Source: an uncultured Oscillospiraceae bacterium
Lineage (GTDB): Bacteria > Bacillota > Clostridia > Oscillospirales > Oscillospiraceae
Assembly (NCBI GenBank): GCA_934561175.1
Contig: CAKTFW010000006.1
Coordinates: forward strand, 1 to 64,000
Reading direction: 5' to 3'
DNA length: 64,000 bases
Shown: in pieces, positions 33,886 to 42,473 of the stretch
How the letters are laid out: each line of letters starts with the position of its first letter
How positions within the stretch are numbered: the stretch's first letter is position 1
Notes under the pieces: generated by a model
What the model saw: the letters and a program-made list of their open reading frames with translations, nothing else
Databases searched by the model: none
What the model was told of the DNA's origin: nothing
Program-made: the position numbers and the translations under genes

Positions 33886-35660
33886 TTGAAGAAGCAATCC
33901 AATTTGAACCGCCTGATGGGCTACGCCGGGTCGTATCGCTGCTTGACCTATGCTTCCTGGCTGTTGGCAGCGATCAGTGCATTGACCGCGCTGGTACCGT
34001 TCTGGTATATCTGGAAGATTCTCCGGGATGTACTGGCGGTTGCCCCGAATTTTGATGTAGCGAAAAATCTGCCCCATTATGGTTGGATGGCGGTAGCCTT
34101 TGCCATCGCGTCGTTTTTGATCTACATCTGTGCGCTGATGTGTTCGCATCTGGCGGCATTCCGTGTGGCGACCAACCTGCGGTTGGCCGCGGTGGAGCAT
34201 GTGGCCACGCTTCCGCTTGGCTTCGTGGACAGCTTCGGCAGCGGTGCGCTGCGGAAGATTATTCATGACAGCACCGGCGCAGCAGAAACCTATCTGGCGC
34301 ATCAGTTGCCGGATAAGGCTGCTGCGATGGCAACACCTGTAGGACTGCTGGTGCTGCTGCTTGCGTTTGACTGGCGGCTGGGTCTGCTGAGTCTGGTGCC
34401 GGTGCTGTTGAGCTTTGTGATTATGATGACGATGACCGGCAAACGCATGGCAGAAAAAATGCGGCAGTATAATAATGCGCTTGTGGCCATGTCCAATGAA
34501 GCAGTGGAATATGTCCGTGGAATACCAGTTGTCAAAACCTTTGGACAGACGGTTTTTTCATTTAAGAAGTTCAAACAGACAATTGATGAATACGAAAAAT
34601 AGGTGGTTGCCTATACCAAAGAGATGCGGACGCCCATGCTGTTTTACACCGCGGCCATCAATGGTGTATTTGCGTTTTTGATCGCCGGAGCGCTGCTGTT
34701 TACCAGAGGCGGCGTAACCAATGCATTTTTGCTGAATTTATTGTTTTATATCATCATCACGCCGGTGATTGCGTTGACACTGACAAAGATCATGTACATG
34801 AGCGAGAATAATCTGATTGTTACCGATGCGCTGGAACGGATTGACACGGTGCTGAATGCAAAACCGATGGAGACAGACATGGTGCCGCAGCATCCGCAGG
34901 ACGCATCGGTGGAGCTGAAAGATGTTCACTTCAGCTATGATGGGAAAACAGAGGCGATCCGGGGGGGACTTTACGGATTGCACCGGGCCAGACGGTGGCG
35001 TTTGTGGGCCCATCTGGCGGCGGAAAATCCACGCTGGCCGGATTGATTTCCAGATTTTTTGATGTGCAAAGCGGCAGTATTCAGATTGGTGGAGTTGATG
35101 TCCGGAAGATTGCAAAGGATGAGTTGATGAATACAGTGTCCTTTGTTTTCCAGAACAGCAAACTGGTAAAGGCTTCCATTCTGGACAATGTAAAAATTGG
35201 GAAACCCGATGCTACCGAAGCTGAGGTTTTGGCTGCGCTAGAAGCGGCGCAATGTATGGACATCGTGGAAAAAATGCCAAATGGTATCCACACCATTCTT
35301 GGGACGAAGGGTGTGGATCTCTCAGGTGGTGAGCAGCAGCGGATTGCCATTGCCAGAGCGGTGCTGAAGGATGCGCCGATTTTGATTCTGGATGAGGCGA
35401 CGGCTTTTGCTGATCCGGATAATGAAGCGAAAGTACAGGCAGCCTTTGCTGCACTGGCGAAAGGGAAAACCGTCATCATGATTGCGCACCGGTTGTCTAC
35501 TGTGGCCAATGCTGACTGCATTTATGTGATTGAAAATGGAACAGTTGTGGAGTATGGCAATCAGGATGCGCTGTGCCAGAAAAACGGACTATTTGCAAAG
35601 ATGCTTGCAGATTATCGGTCCTCCGTACAGTGGAAAGTGGCAAAGGAGGAGAAAGCATGA
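33886..35660 (+). pseudogene. ABC transporter permease/ATPase (YbtP/IrtA-like half), TAG and frameshift
   Basis: A type-IV (exporter-fold) half-transporter. The membrane domain reads from TTG 33886 (or GTG 33877) to IDEYEK, where TAG (34600-34602, probably from CAG) interrupts it; the same frame continues VVAYTKEMRTPMLFY to EAIRG near 34968. There one base is missing next to a run of G, and the nucleotide-binding domain continues in another frame: FVGPSGGGKST, LSGGEQQR, ILILDEAT, IAHRLST, to TGA 35660. All functional motifs exist but are split over two lesions. The downstream partner half is intact and overlaps by 4 bp. Confidence 0.8.
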
Positions 35661-37402
35661 TTGAACGAATTCAGCGGGCTGTCGCGTGCTCCAGAGAAGG
35701 CGCTGTTGGACTGATAAAAGGTGTCTTGGCCTGCGCATTTCAAAACATTGCCTTTATGCTGCCTACAACGGTGCTGTACTTTTTGGTAGCTGATCTGATG
35801 AATGGGCAGAATAGAAGAACAGCTTTTTATGTAATTGGCTGTATTCTCTGCTTTGCGGCGATTTTCCTCACCACATGGGTTCAGTATAATGATACTTTCT
35901 TTACGACTTATCGGGAAAGTGGCTGCCGGCGTTTGAATCTGGCAGAGCGGCTGCGCAGACTTCCACTGTCCTTTTTCGGAAAGAAGGATTTGGCGGATTT
36001 GACCAGTACGATTATGGCAGATTGTGAAGTGCTGGAGAAAACCTGCTCTCACTTTATTCCAGGCTTGTTTGGTTCTCTGATTTCCACGGTGCTGATTGCT
36101 TTAAGCCTGTTTGTGTTTGACTGGCGTATGGCTTTGGCAGCCTTGTGGGTGATTCCAGTGTCGATTTTTATTGTCCTGCTGAGCTATCGGGTGCAGGATC
36201 GGGCACAGGCGAAGACCATGGCGGCAAAGATGACCTGCGCAGATGGAATTCAGGAATATATTGAGACGCTTCGCGACCTGAAAGCCAACAATGCAGAAAA
36301 ACAGTATTTGGAAGGCCTTTCACAGAAAATCCGGGGTATGGAAAAACAGCTGATTTCTGCAGAACTGACCACCGCCGCTTTTGTGACCTCAGCGGGTATG
36401 GTGTTGAAATTGGGTATCGCTTCCGTTGCGCTGATCGGCACGGTGCTGCTGACGCAGGGAAAATTGGATGTACTGACGCTGTTTTTGTTCTTGCTGGTTG
36501 CTTCCCGACTGTATGATCCCATGCAGGGAGCGCTGCAAAACCTTGCAGCGGTGAATTCCATGCGGACCAATGTGGGACGGATGAATGAAATTCTGGATTA
36601 CCCGGTTCAGCAGGGCAGCGAGCAGCTGAATAACAAGGGCTGTGATATTGTATTTGATCATGTTGGATTTGCCTATAACAATGGAGAGACAGTTCTGCGC
36701 GATGTCTCCTTTACGGCCAAGCAGGGCGAAGTCACAGCGCTGGTAGGACCGTCCGGTGGTGGTAAGACAACAGTATCCCGTTTGGCGGTACGATTCTGGG
36801 ATCATCAAACGGGAACCATTACCGTGGGCGGTATGGACATCTCGAAAATTGATCCGGAGAAACTGATGAGCTTGTATTCCATTGTGTTCCAGGATGTGAC
36901 CTTGTTTGACAACACCATTTTGGAAAATATCCGGCTGGGCAAAAAGGATGCGACAGATGCGGAAGTTCTTGCTGCGGCCAAGTTGGCCAACTGCGACGAA
37001 TTTGCAAAGAAGCTGCCGGATGGATGGAATACCAGTATTGGTGAAAATGGCTGTGCCCTGTCCGGCGGTGAACGGCAGCGGATTTCCATTGCGCGGGCAT
37101 TTCTGAAAGATGCACCGATTATTTTGCTGGATGAGGCAACTGCGAGCCTGGATGTGGAAAATGAAACACTGATTCAGACAGCACTCTCCAGATTGATTCA
37201 GAATAAAACTGTGCTGGTCATTGCGCACCGGATGCGTATAGTGGAGGGAGCAGATCAGATTGTGGTGCTTTCCGGCGGTGTGGTCGCTGAGCAGGGAGCA
37301 CCGGAAACACTTTATAAAGAAAATGGAATTTATACACATATGGTAGATTTGCAGACGAACAGTCAAAACTGGACGCTGGGCAATGCTGCCAGTGTATCAT
37401 AA
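35657..37402 (+). CDS. ABC transporter permease/ATPase, partner half
   Basis: 581 aa, intact. N-terminal membrane domain with about six helices, then Walker A VGPSGGGKT, Q-loop IVFQDVTLFD, signature LSGGERQR, Walker B IILLDEAT, H-loop IAHRM. Domain layout matches heterodimeric exporter-fold transporters, including the YbtPQ/IrtAB group that imports metallophores; direction cannot be told from the sequence alone. AAAGGAGG precedes ATG 35657, which overlaps the partner's stop (ATGA). If the partner is truly dead, this half would have to homodimerise or be useless. Confidence 0.85.
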   Translation: MIERIQRAVACSREGAVGLIKGVLACAFQNIAFMLPTTVLYFLVADLMNGQNRRTAFYVIGCILCFAAIFLTTWVQYNDTFFTTYRESGCRRLNLAERLRRLPLSFFGKKDLADLTSTIMADCEVLEKTCSHFIPGLFGSLISTVLIALSLFVFDWRMALAALWVIPVSIFIVLLSYRVQDRAQAKTMAAKMTCADGIQEYIETLRDLKANNAEKQYLEGLSQKIRGMEKQLISAELTTAAFVTSAGMVLKLGIASVALIGTVLLTQGKLDVLTLFLFLLVASRLYDPMQGALQNLAAVNSMRTNVGRMNEILDYPVQQGSEQLNNKGCDIVFDHVGFAYNNGETVLRDVSFTAKQGEVTALVGPSGGGKTTVSRLAVRFWDHQTGTITVGGMDISKIDPEKLMSLYSIVFQDVTLFDNTILENIRLGKKDATDAEVLAAAKLANCDEFAKKLPDGWNTSIGENGCALSGGERQRISIARAFLKDAPIILLDEATASLDVENETLIQTALSRLIQNKTVLVIAHRMRIVEGADQIVVLSGGVVAEQGAPETLYKENGIYTHMVDLQTNSQNWTLGNAASVS

Positions 37403-37420
37403 AATTTTGCGCGATCATGC

Positions 37421-37459
37421 AAAATGGCGGAGAACCCGGAACGGGCTCTCCGCCATTTT
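37421..37459. terminator. Bidirectional terminator between ABC and ZIP operons
   Basis: 18-bp stem with one mismatch (37421-37438 with 37442-37459), flanked by A4 and T4. It closes both convergent operons. Confidence 0.85.
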
Positions 37460-37473
37460 ATCCTTCGGTCCTG

Positions 37474-38250
37474 TCAACCGAGCGCGATGTCCAGCACCAT
37501 CATGATGCTGAAGCCGACAGCAAAAAAGAGTGTGCCAATATTGGAGTGCTGCCCCTGGGACATCTCCGGGATCAGCTCTTCTACGACGACATAGAGCATT
37601 GCCCCGGCTGCAAAGCTGAGAAGATAAGGCAGCGCCGGGACGATTAACTGCGCGGCGAGAATAGTCAATATTGCGCCGATGGGTTCTACAACACCGGAGA
37701 GAACACCGCCGAGAAATGCGCGGCCCTTTGGCATACCCTCTGCCCGCAGCGGCATGGAGATGATAGCGCCCTCCGGGAAATTCTGAATTGCAATGCCAAT
37801 GGAAAGCGCCAGCGCACCTGCAGCTGTAATCTGTGCGCTGCCGGAACGGAAACCGGCGTATACAACACCGACAGCCATCCCTTCAGGGATGTTGTGAAGC
37901 GTTACGGCCAGTACCATCATGGTGGTGCGCTGCAGCTTGCTTTTCGGCCCCTCTACCTGTCCGCTTTTGAGATGCAGGTGCGGGATAACATGGTCTAATG
38001 TGAGCAGAAACAGAATGCCAATCCAGAAGCCGACCAGCGCAGGAAAAAAGGACAATCGCCCCAATGCTTCCGATTGCTCAATTGCAGGGCTGAGCAAACT
38101 CCAAATGGAAGCAGCTACCATGACACCGGCGGCAAACCCGGACAGGGCGCGCTGCACGGCGTCGGACAGGGAAGATTTCATAAAGAATACACAGGCTGCG
38201 CCCAGTGATGTGCCGAGAAATGGGATCAAAATGCCAAAAACAGTTTCCAT
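37474..38250 (-). CDS. ZIP-family metal transporter
   Basis: 258 aa, eight predicted helices. Family metal-site motifs are present in helices 4 and 5: LHNIPEGMAVG (HNxPEG) and IQNFPEGAIIS, plus a His-rich loop (HVIPHLHLKSG). ZIP proteins import zinc, iron or manganese. ATG 38250 has GGAG about 8 bp upstream; the frame is open further upstream but overlaps the preceding gene. Third gene of the MBL-ATC hydrolase-ZIP operon, 4 bp after its neighbour. Confidence 0.85.
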   Translation of the reverse strand: METVFGILIPFLGTSLGAACVFFMKSSLSDAVQRALSGFAAGVMVAASIWSLLSPAIEQSEALGRLSFFPALVGFWIGILFLLTLDHVIPHLHLKSGQVEGPKSKLQRTTMMVLAVTLHNIPEGMAVGVVYAGFRSGSAQITAAGALALSIGIAIQNFPEGAIISMPLRAEGMPKGRAFLGGVLSGVVEPIGAILTILAAQLIVPALPYLLSFAAGAMLYVVVEELIPEMSQGQHSNIGTLFFAVGFSIMMVLDIALG

Positions 38251-38254
38251 CGCG

Positions 38255-38887
38255 TCAACTCCTTCGCTGATATCCGCAGTCACAATACGGTCCCCCGGAA
38301 GCGAGCATGTAGCAGCGGACAAAGTTGGTAACACCGCCTGCCTCGCTCATGGTATAGTCCAGGTGGCACAGGGCGAGGGTCAGGTCGTCAAGCTGTAGCT
38401 TTTGCATCAGGGTGTAGATGCCGCATTTGGTGAACCGCGCTTCGTAACCACTGCCGTCCGGATACTCGAAAAAATCCATATTCCAGGAATAAGGGTTGCG
38501 GTCGGCAGCCTTAAGGTTGGCGGCCTTTTTCATTGCGGCGATGTCTTTCGGGGTGTATTTTCGCTTGCCGCTTTGTTTGCAGAACCACTTCATCGGCGTT
38601 GTCATCATGGCTTTTGCATAATATTCGGTCAGTTCCACCACAGATGGACGGCGCGGCATTGAGAGAATAAAAGCGGCAACCATAGCGCAATTTACAAGAT
38701 TCATTTTGAATCGATCTGCTTTTTCAAAGGACGGCAAATCGTGGATTAACCCTTGATAGGCAAGTTTTGCGTGTGCTGTAATGGACTTTGCTGTGTTGGC
38801 GTCGTAACCAAAGACTTGCGTCAGCTGTGTGCGAAATGAAGCAGAAAACAGTGCCCACATACCCAAAGGCATTCCGAGATAATGCAT
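38255..38887 (-). CDS. L-2-amino-thiazoline-4-carboxylate hydrolase-family protein (copy 2)
   Basis: 210 aa. Family core at the C-terminus: CHLDYTMSEAGGVTNFVR and LASGGPYCDCGY, and an N-terminal helical region. As with copy 1, the enzyme name reflects the family (thiazoline-ring opening), not a proven activity. ATG 38887 has GAGGTG 9 bp upstream, placed over the stop of the MBL gene. Position between an MBL hydrolase and a ZIP transporter, under the same operator type as copy 1 and the ABC operon, suggests a shared pathway. Confidence 0.75.
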   Translation of the reverse strand: MHYLGMPLGMWALFSASFRTQLTQVFGYDANTAKSITAHAKLAYQGLIHDLPSFEKADRFKMNLVNCAMVAAFILSMPRRPSVVELTEYYAKAMMTTPMKWFCKQSGKRKYTPKDIAAMKKAANLKAADRNPYSWNMDFFEYPDGSGYEARFTKCGIYTLMQKLQLDDLTLALCHLDYTMSEAGGVTNFVRCYMLASGGPYCDCGYQRRS

Positions 38888-38900
38888 ATCTATCCACACC

Positions 38901-39764
38901 TCATTTGCCAACGCCGCGTAAAAATCCAAGGACTGCGGATTCCTTGGTGTCGTCTGATTCATCATAGGCATCGTAAGGGGCTGCAGGATCTGGAACGCGC
39001 TTCTTGAAAGGGGAGCACAGCTGGTCTTTGTGGGCAAAGGCGAAAGTGAAGTTGTCCGTCCAGCCGGTATGGCCGGTGATAATCATTGGGTGCAGGTTGC
39101 GTGCTTGCAGTCGCTGCTCCAACGCGGCCAGCGACTGGACAGCCAGTCGGTTATCCTCAGCAAGGCCGCTGATAAAGCTGTATCCACCGTCCGCGCCGAA
39201 CCAGATGGTATCGCCGGTGAAGAGATATTGGTTGTCGGTGAGGTATACCAGATGCCCCCAAGTGTGGCCGGGGACAAGAAAGCATTCAATTCGGATATCA
39301 CCAATCGTTATAACTTGGCCATCTTGGAGAAGCTCGATTGGATTGTTGATGTGGACCTGCGGCAGCCGATAGAGCCGATAGACAACCTTGCGGCGTACTT
39401 GTCCGGTTAGATAGCGGTTTTCAATCTCGCCGATATAAAGTGTAGCGGATCGAAACAGACCGGGACTGTCATTTTCCACAGCGCCGATGTGGTCGGTATC
39501 CTGGTGCGTAATAAAGATATGCTGAATGCTGCCTGGATCAATCCCAAGCCAGCCCATTTTTTCTTTCAGGCGATCATAGTTGTACCCGGCGTCGATCATG
39601 ATGGTGATGTCGCCCTTGCGATAGAAAAAAATATTTGCGACCCACTCGCGAACACAGGCAACTCGCGTATCAATCCAGCCGGTATTCAGCGGCTTAAAGA
39701 TTTCTTTTCCCCGATACATCCGACTCATAGCTTTTTTCTGAAAATTTGTTGCTTGTTTAGACAT
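38901..39764 (-). CDS. MBL-fold metallohydrolase
   Basis: 287 aa. Metal site THQDTDHIG (HxxxDH; the usual second His of HxHxDH is replaced by Asp), then PGHTWGH, FTGDTIW and a late His in TGHTGWT. Members hydrolyse diverse esters, thioesters or lactams; the substrate is unknown. GGGAGG precedes ATG 39764. It is the first gene of the three-gene operon, 36 bp downstream of a GTTAG-N6-CTAAC repeat. Confidence 0.8.
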   Translation of the reverse strand: MSKQATNFQKKAMSRMYRGKEIFKPLNTGWIDTRVACVREWVANIFFYRKGDITIMIDAGYNYDRLKEKMGWLGIDPGSIQHIFITHQDTDHIGAVENDSPGLFRSATLYIGEIENRYLTGQVRRKVVYRLYRLPQVHINNPIELLQDGQVITIGDIRIECFLVPGHTWGHLVYLTDNQYLFTGDTIWFGADGGYSFISGLAEDNRLAVQSLAALEQRLQARNLHPMIITGHTGWTDNFTFAFAHKDQLCSPFKKRVPDPAAPYDAYDESDDTKESAVLGFLRGVGK

Positions 39765-39799
39765 TCCGTGCTGCCTCCCGCTTTACAGATTTTGAACCG

Positions 39800-39815
39800 G
39801 TTAGCTGAAACTAAC
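39800..39815 (-). promoter_or_regulatory. GTTAG-N6-CTAAC operator, copy 3
   Basis: GTTAG (39800-39804), 6 bp, CTAAC (39811-39815). A TATGAT-like -10 abuts it on the minus strand, so a bound repressor would block the promoter of the MBL-ATC-ZIP operon. Same half-sites and spacing as at 10409 and 33289. Confidence 0.6.
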
Positions 39816-39852
39816 TTATCATATTTTTGATGTAGGCGCAAGCATAAAGCAT

Positions 39853-39887
39853 AAAAAAAGGTGCCCACATTTTATGTGGGCACCTTT
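39853..39887 (-). terminator. Terminator of the P-type ATPase gene
   Basis: Perfect 14-bp stem (39857-39870 with 39874-39887), 3-nt loop, T7 on the minus strand, directly after the ATPase stop. Confidence 0.9.
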
Positions 39888-39896
39888 GAAAGGTTC

Positions 39897-41996
39897 TTAT
39901 GCTTCCAGCTGCTTGGCGGGTTCTTCTTTTTTCAGCAGATCTGTCATGCTGTCCAGGCTGATTCCCAAGGTGGAGGCGTTGTGCAGAAATGCAGAGGTTG
40001 TGGGCTGAATAATCCCTGCAATTCCCAGCGCGATGAGCAGGCAGTTAAAGCTTACGATAAAGCGATAATTCCGATGAATGCGCTCCATCAGCGCCTGGCT
40101 GATGTGCCGCAGAGTGACCAGTTCAAACAGATCTTCCGAAGAAATGGTCACATCGGCAATCTCCCGTGCAATCGCTGCGCCGGTGTTGATTGCAACGCCG
40201 ACATCTGCTTCGGACAGGGCGGGTGTATCATTGACGCCGTCACCGATCATAATGACTTTTCGACCAGCAGCTTTTTCCTGTCGGATGAAGTTCGCTTTGT
40301 CCTCCGGCAGAACTTCAGCGTAGAAGGAATCCACGCCGACAGCTTTGGCGACGGCCTGTGCTGTCTTACGATTATCGCCAGTCATCATAACAACCTTGCT
40401 GACGCCACAGGCGTGAAGCGCTGCAATTGCATCCTTCGCCTCTTCCCGAAGCGGATCAGCAATGCAGATGACAGCTGCCAAGCGTCCTGCGATGCACAGG
40501 TAGAGGTGGGAATACTCCTCCGGCAGGGAATTGAACTTTTCCTCTTCGCCTTCCGGTACGATGCAGCCTTCGTCTTCAAAAACAAAATGCGCGCTGCCGA
40601 TAATGACTTTTTCTTCCTCTACCGAACTGGAAATACCATGCGCGACAACATATTCCACTTTAGAATGGTATTCCTTGTGATCCAAGCCGAGGCGTTTGGC
40701 TTCTGCTACGACAGCATTTGCCATAGAATGCGGATAGTGCTCTTCCAGGCAAGCGGCCAACCGCAGCATTTCGCTGGTGTCGTGTCCATCGAAGGCGACG
40801 ACCTGCGCAACGGTGGGCGTAGCGTGCGTCAATGTACCGGTTTTGTCAAATACAATGGTGTCAGCGTTTGCGACGGCTTCCATAAAGCGGCCGCCTTTGA
40901 CCGAAATGTGATAACTTTGGCTCTCTCGCATGGCGGAAAGTACAGCAATCGGCATGGAGAGCTTCAGTGCACAGGAGAAGTCTACCATTAGAACAGCCAG
41001 TGCTTTGGTAGCGTTCCGGGTCAACAGATAGGTCAGTGCAGTACCACCCAGTGTGTAGGGGACCAGACGGTCTGCCAGACGAGATGCTTTATCCTCCGCA
41101 GTGGACTTCAGCTTTTCGGATTCTTCAATCATCCGGACAATACGGTCATAGCGACCGCTGCCAGCGGCTTTTTCCACCTGAATCACACAGGAGCCTTCTT
41201 CAGCCACGGTACCGGCATACACATAGCTGCCAGGTGTCTTTGGCACGGGCATGGATTCGCCTGTAATCGAAGCTTGGTTAACGGTAGCCTCGCCCGCTAC
41301 AACTTTGCCGTCGAGCGGGATCATGCCGCCAGTGCGTACCACAATGCGGTCTCCGGCTTTTACCGTTTCGATGGAAACCAGTACCTCTGTATCATCGGTT
41401 TTCAGCCAGACCTTATCGACATTGAGAGACATGGCGCCTGCCAGATCTGCCACAGACTTTTTGTGGGTCCACTCTTCCAGAATTTCGCCCAGACGAAGCA
41501 TGAACATGACGGAACCTGCGGTGTCGAAGTCGCCGCGGATCATAGAAACTGTGACCGCAGTGGCGTCCAGGACAGATACGGCCAGATGTCCCCGCAGCAG
41601 AGAAGTCAGGCCGGCACGGATATACTTGATGGAGCGGAAGATGGAAAGGCAAGTCCGAATCGGAACGGGCAGGAATAGCTTGCTGCCGATCCGACGCAGA
41701 ACAGTGAATACCAGCTCATCTTGAAATTCCCGGTTCAGCTCCCGCGCACTATGTTCTGGCGCCAAAGCTTCTGCTTTGGCGTAAGAGAATGCAGCCAGAG
41801 ACTGGATTACCGCATCCCGGCTGCCATCATAACAGATGACCGCGTCCGCAGTGCGGTCATAGACTTTGACGGCATTGACGCCATCAATTTTTGTCAGATA
41901 TGCTTCCAGAATATCTGCTTGCCGCAGTGACATCGTGCCGCTTAGGGTATGGATCCGAATTCGGCCTGCAGACTCATGGAGAATTTTACACTTCAT
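39897..41996 (-). CDS. Heavy-metal P1B-type ATPase with atypical metal site
   Basis: 699 aa. TGES actuator motif, phosphorylation site DKTGTLT, HP-region EEHYPHSMA, and GDGVNDTPALSEADVG are all present. The membrane metal motif, normally CPC followed by AL, reads DFSCALKLSMP, so only one Cys remains. The N-terminal domain has a heavy-metal-associated fold pattern (GRIRIHT ... IDGVNAVKVY) without its CxxC. This class is common in Bacillota; the transported metal is not established. GGAGG precedes ATG 41996. It follows a DUF6110 gene with a hairpin between. Confidence 0.85.
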   Translation of the reverse strand: MKCKILHESAGRIRIHTLSGTMSLRQADILEAYLTKIDGVNAVKVYDRTADAVICYDGSRDAVIQSLAAFSYAKAEALAPEHSARELNREFQDELVFTVLRRIGSKLFLPVPIRTCLSIFRSIKYIRAGLTSLLRGHLAVSVLDATAVTVSMIRGDFDTAGSVMFMLRLGEILEEWTHKKSVADLAGAMSLNVDKVWLKTDDTEVLVSIETVKAGDRIVVRTGGMIPLDGKVVAGEATVNQASITGESMPVPKTPGSYVYAGTVAEEGSCVIQVEKAAGSGRYDRIVRMIEESEKLKSTAEDKASRLADRLVPYTLGGTALTYLLTRNATKALAVLMVDFSCALKLSMPIAVLSAMRESQSYHISVKGGRFMEAVANADTIVFDKTGTLTHATPTVAQVVAFDGHDTSEMLRLAACLEEHYPHSMANAVVAEAKRLGLDHKEYHSKVEYVVAHGISSSVEEEKVIIGSAHFVFEDEGCIVPEGEEEKFNSLPEEYSHLYLCIAGRLAAVICIADPLREEAKDAIAALHACGVSKVVMMTGDNRKTAQAVAKAVGVDSFYAEVLPEDKANFIRQEKAAGRKVIMIGDGVNDTPALSEADVGVAINTGAAIAREIADVTISSEDLFELVTLRHISQALMERIHRNYRFIVSFNCLLIALGIAGIIQPTTSAFLHNASTLGISLDSMTDLLKKEEPAKQLEA

Positions 41997-42017
41997 ATCA
42001 TTGCCTCCAAAAAAGAA

Positions 42018-42047
42018 GGAAAAGCCGCCAATTTTGGCGGCTTTTCC
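42018..42047 (-). terminator. Hairpin between DUF6110 and ATPase genes
   Basis: Perfect 14-bp stem (42018-42031 with 42034-42047) with T4 inside the minus-strand 3' arm. It probably gives partial termination, lowering ATPase relative to the small protein. Confidence 0.65.
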
Positions 42048-42059
42048 GTGAGCACCTGC

Positions 42060-42347
42060 TTATTCTGCGGCCTCAGCGGCAGTGTCCGCCTCAGCGGTGT
42101 CCTCCACCACTTCTGCCTCCGCTTCAGTAGCGCGCTGCTCGTTGATGTCCTTTGCATCGGCCAAAATGTCGCCTGCACCTTCCTGCACATTGGTGACAGT
42201 GGTCATAACACATTCCTTTGCCCGCAGGACAGCTGCAGTTGCAGCAGTATAGACCTTTTTGGCATCCTTGCTGGTGAGAATCTTGATACCGGCAGTGCCG
42301 AACAGCGTGCCAGCAGCAAACAGACCGAGCTTCTTAAAGTTCATCAT
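42060..42347 (-). CDS. DUF6110 small protein
   Basis: 95 aa. N-terminal hydrophobic, glycine-rich helix (FKKLGLFAAGTLFGTAGIKIL), a basic-Cys middle (LRAKECVMTTVTNVQEG), and an Ala/Glu-rich acidic tail that may bind cations. DUF6110 genes are known to sit next to this P1B ATPase type, which points to a helper or metal-handling role, otherwise unknown. ATG 42347 or the next codon (42344) may start it. Own promoter at 42445-42473. Confidence 0.7.
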   Translation of the reverse strand: MMNFKKLGLFAAGTLFGTAGIKILTSKDAKKVYTAATAAVLRAKECVMTTVTNVQEGAGDILADAKDINEQRATEAEAEVVEDTAEADTAAEAAE

Positions 42348-42399
42348 AATTTAGTACCTCCTATTTTCCTGTACGCCGATCAATCGCGGCGCAGAAAGT

Positions 42400-42421
42400 G
42401 TTTGCAGCAATAGCTACAAAC
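42400..42421 (-). promoter_or_regulatory. Inverted repeat in the DUF6110 leader
   Basis: GTTTGCAGC-AATA-GCTACAAAC, 9-bp arms with one mismatch, between the promoter -10 (42445) and the start codon. It could be an operator for a metal-responsive repressor or a small RNA hairpin. Confidence 0.4.
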
Positions 42422-42444
42422 GCCCTCAATTTGATATTGGCACG

Positions 42445-42473
42445 ATTCTAGCACACGCGATGATGAAATTCAA
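42445..42473 (-). promoter_or_regulatory. Sigma-A promoter TTGAAT-17-TAGAAT
   Basis: On the minus strand: -35 TTGAAT (42468-42473), 17-bp spacer, -10 TAGAAT (42445-42450), for the DUF6110-ATPase operon. Confidence 0.65.

Noticed and set aside
4063..35660. TAG recoding (pyrrolysine or other suppressor) to explain the four TAG interruptions
   Set aside because: All four TAG-carrying genes also have frameshifts or deletions, TAG is used as a normal stop elsewhere (for example at 11060 and 50161), and no pyl genes or suppressor tRNA are seen in the window.
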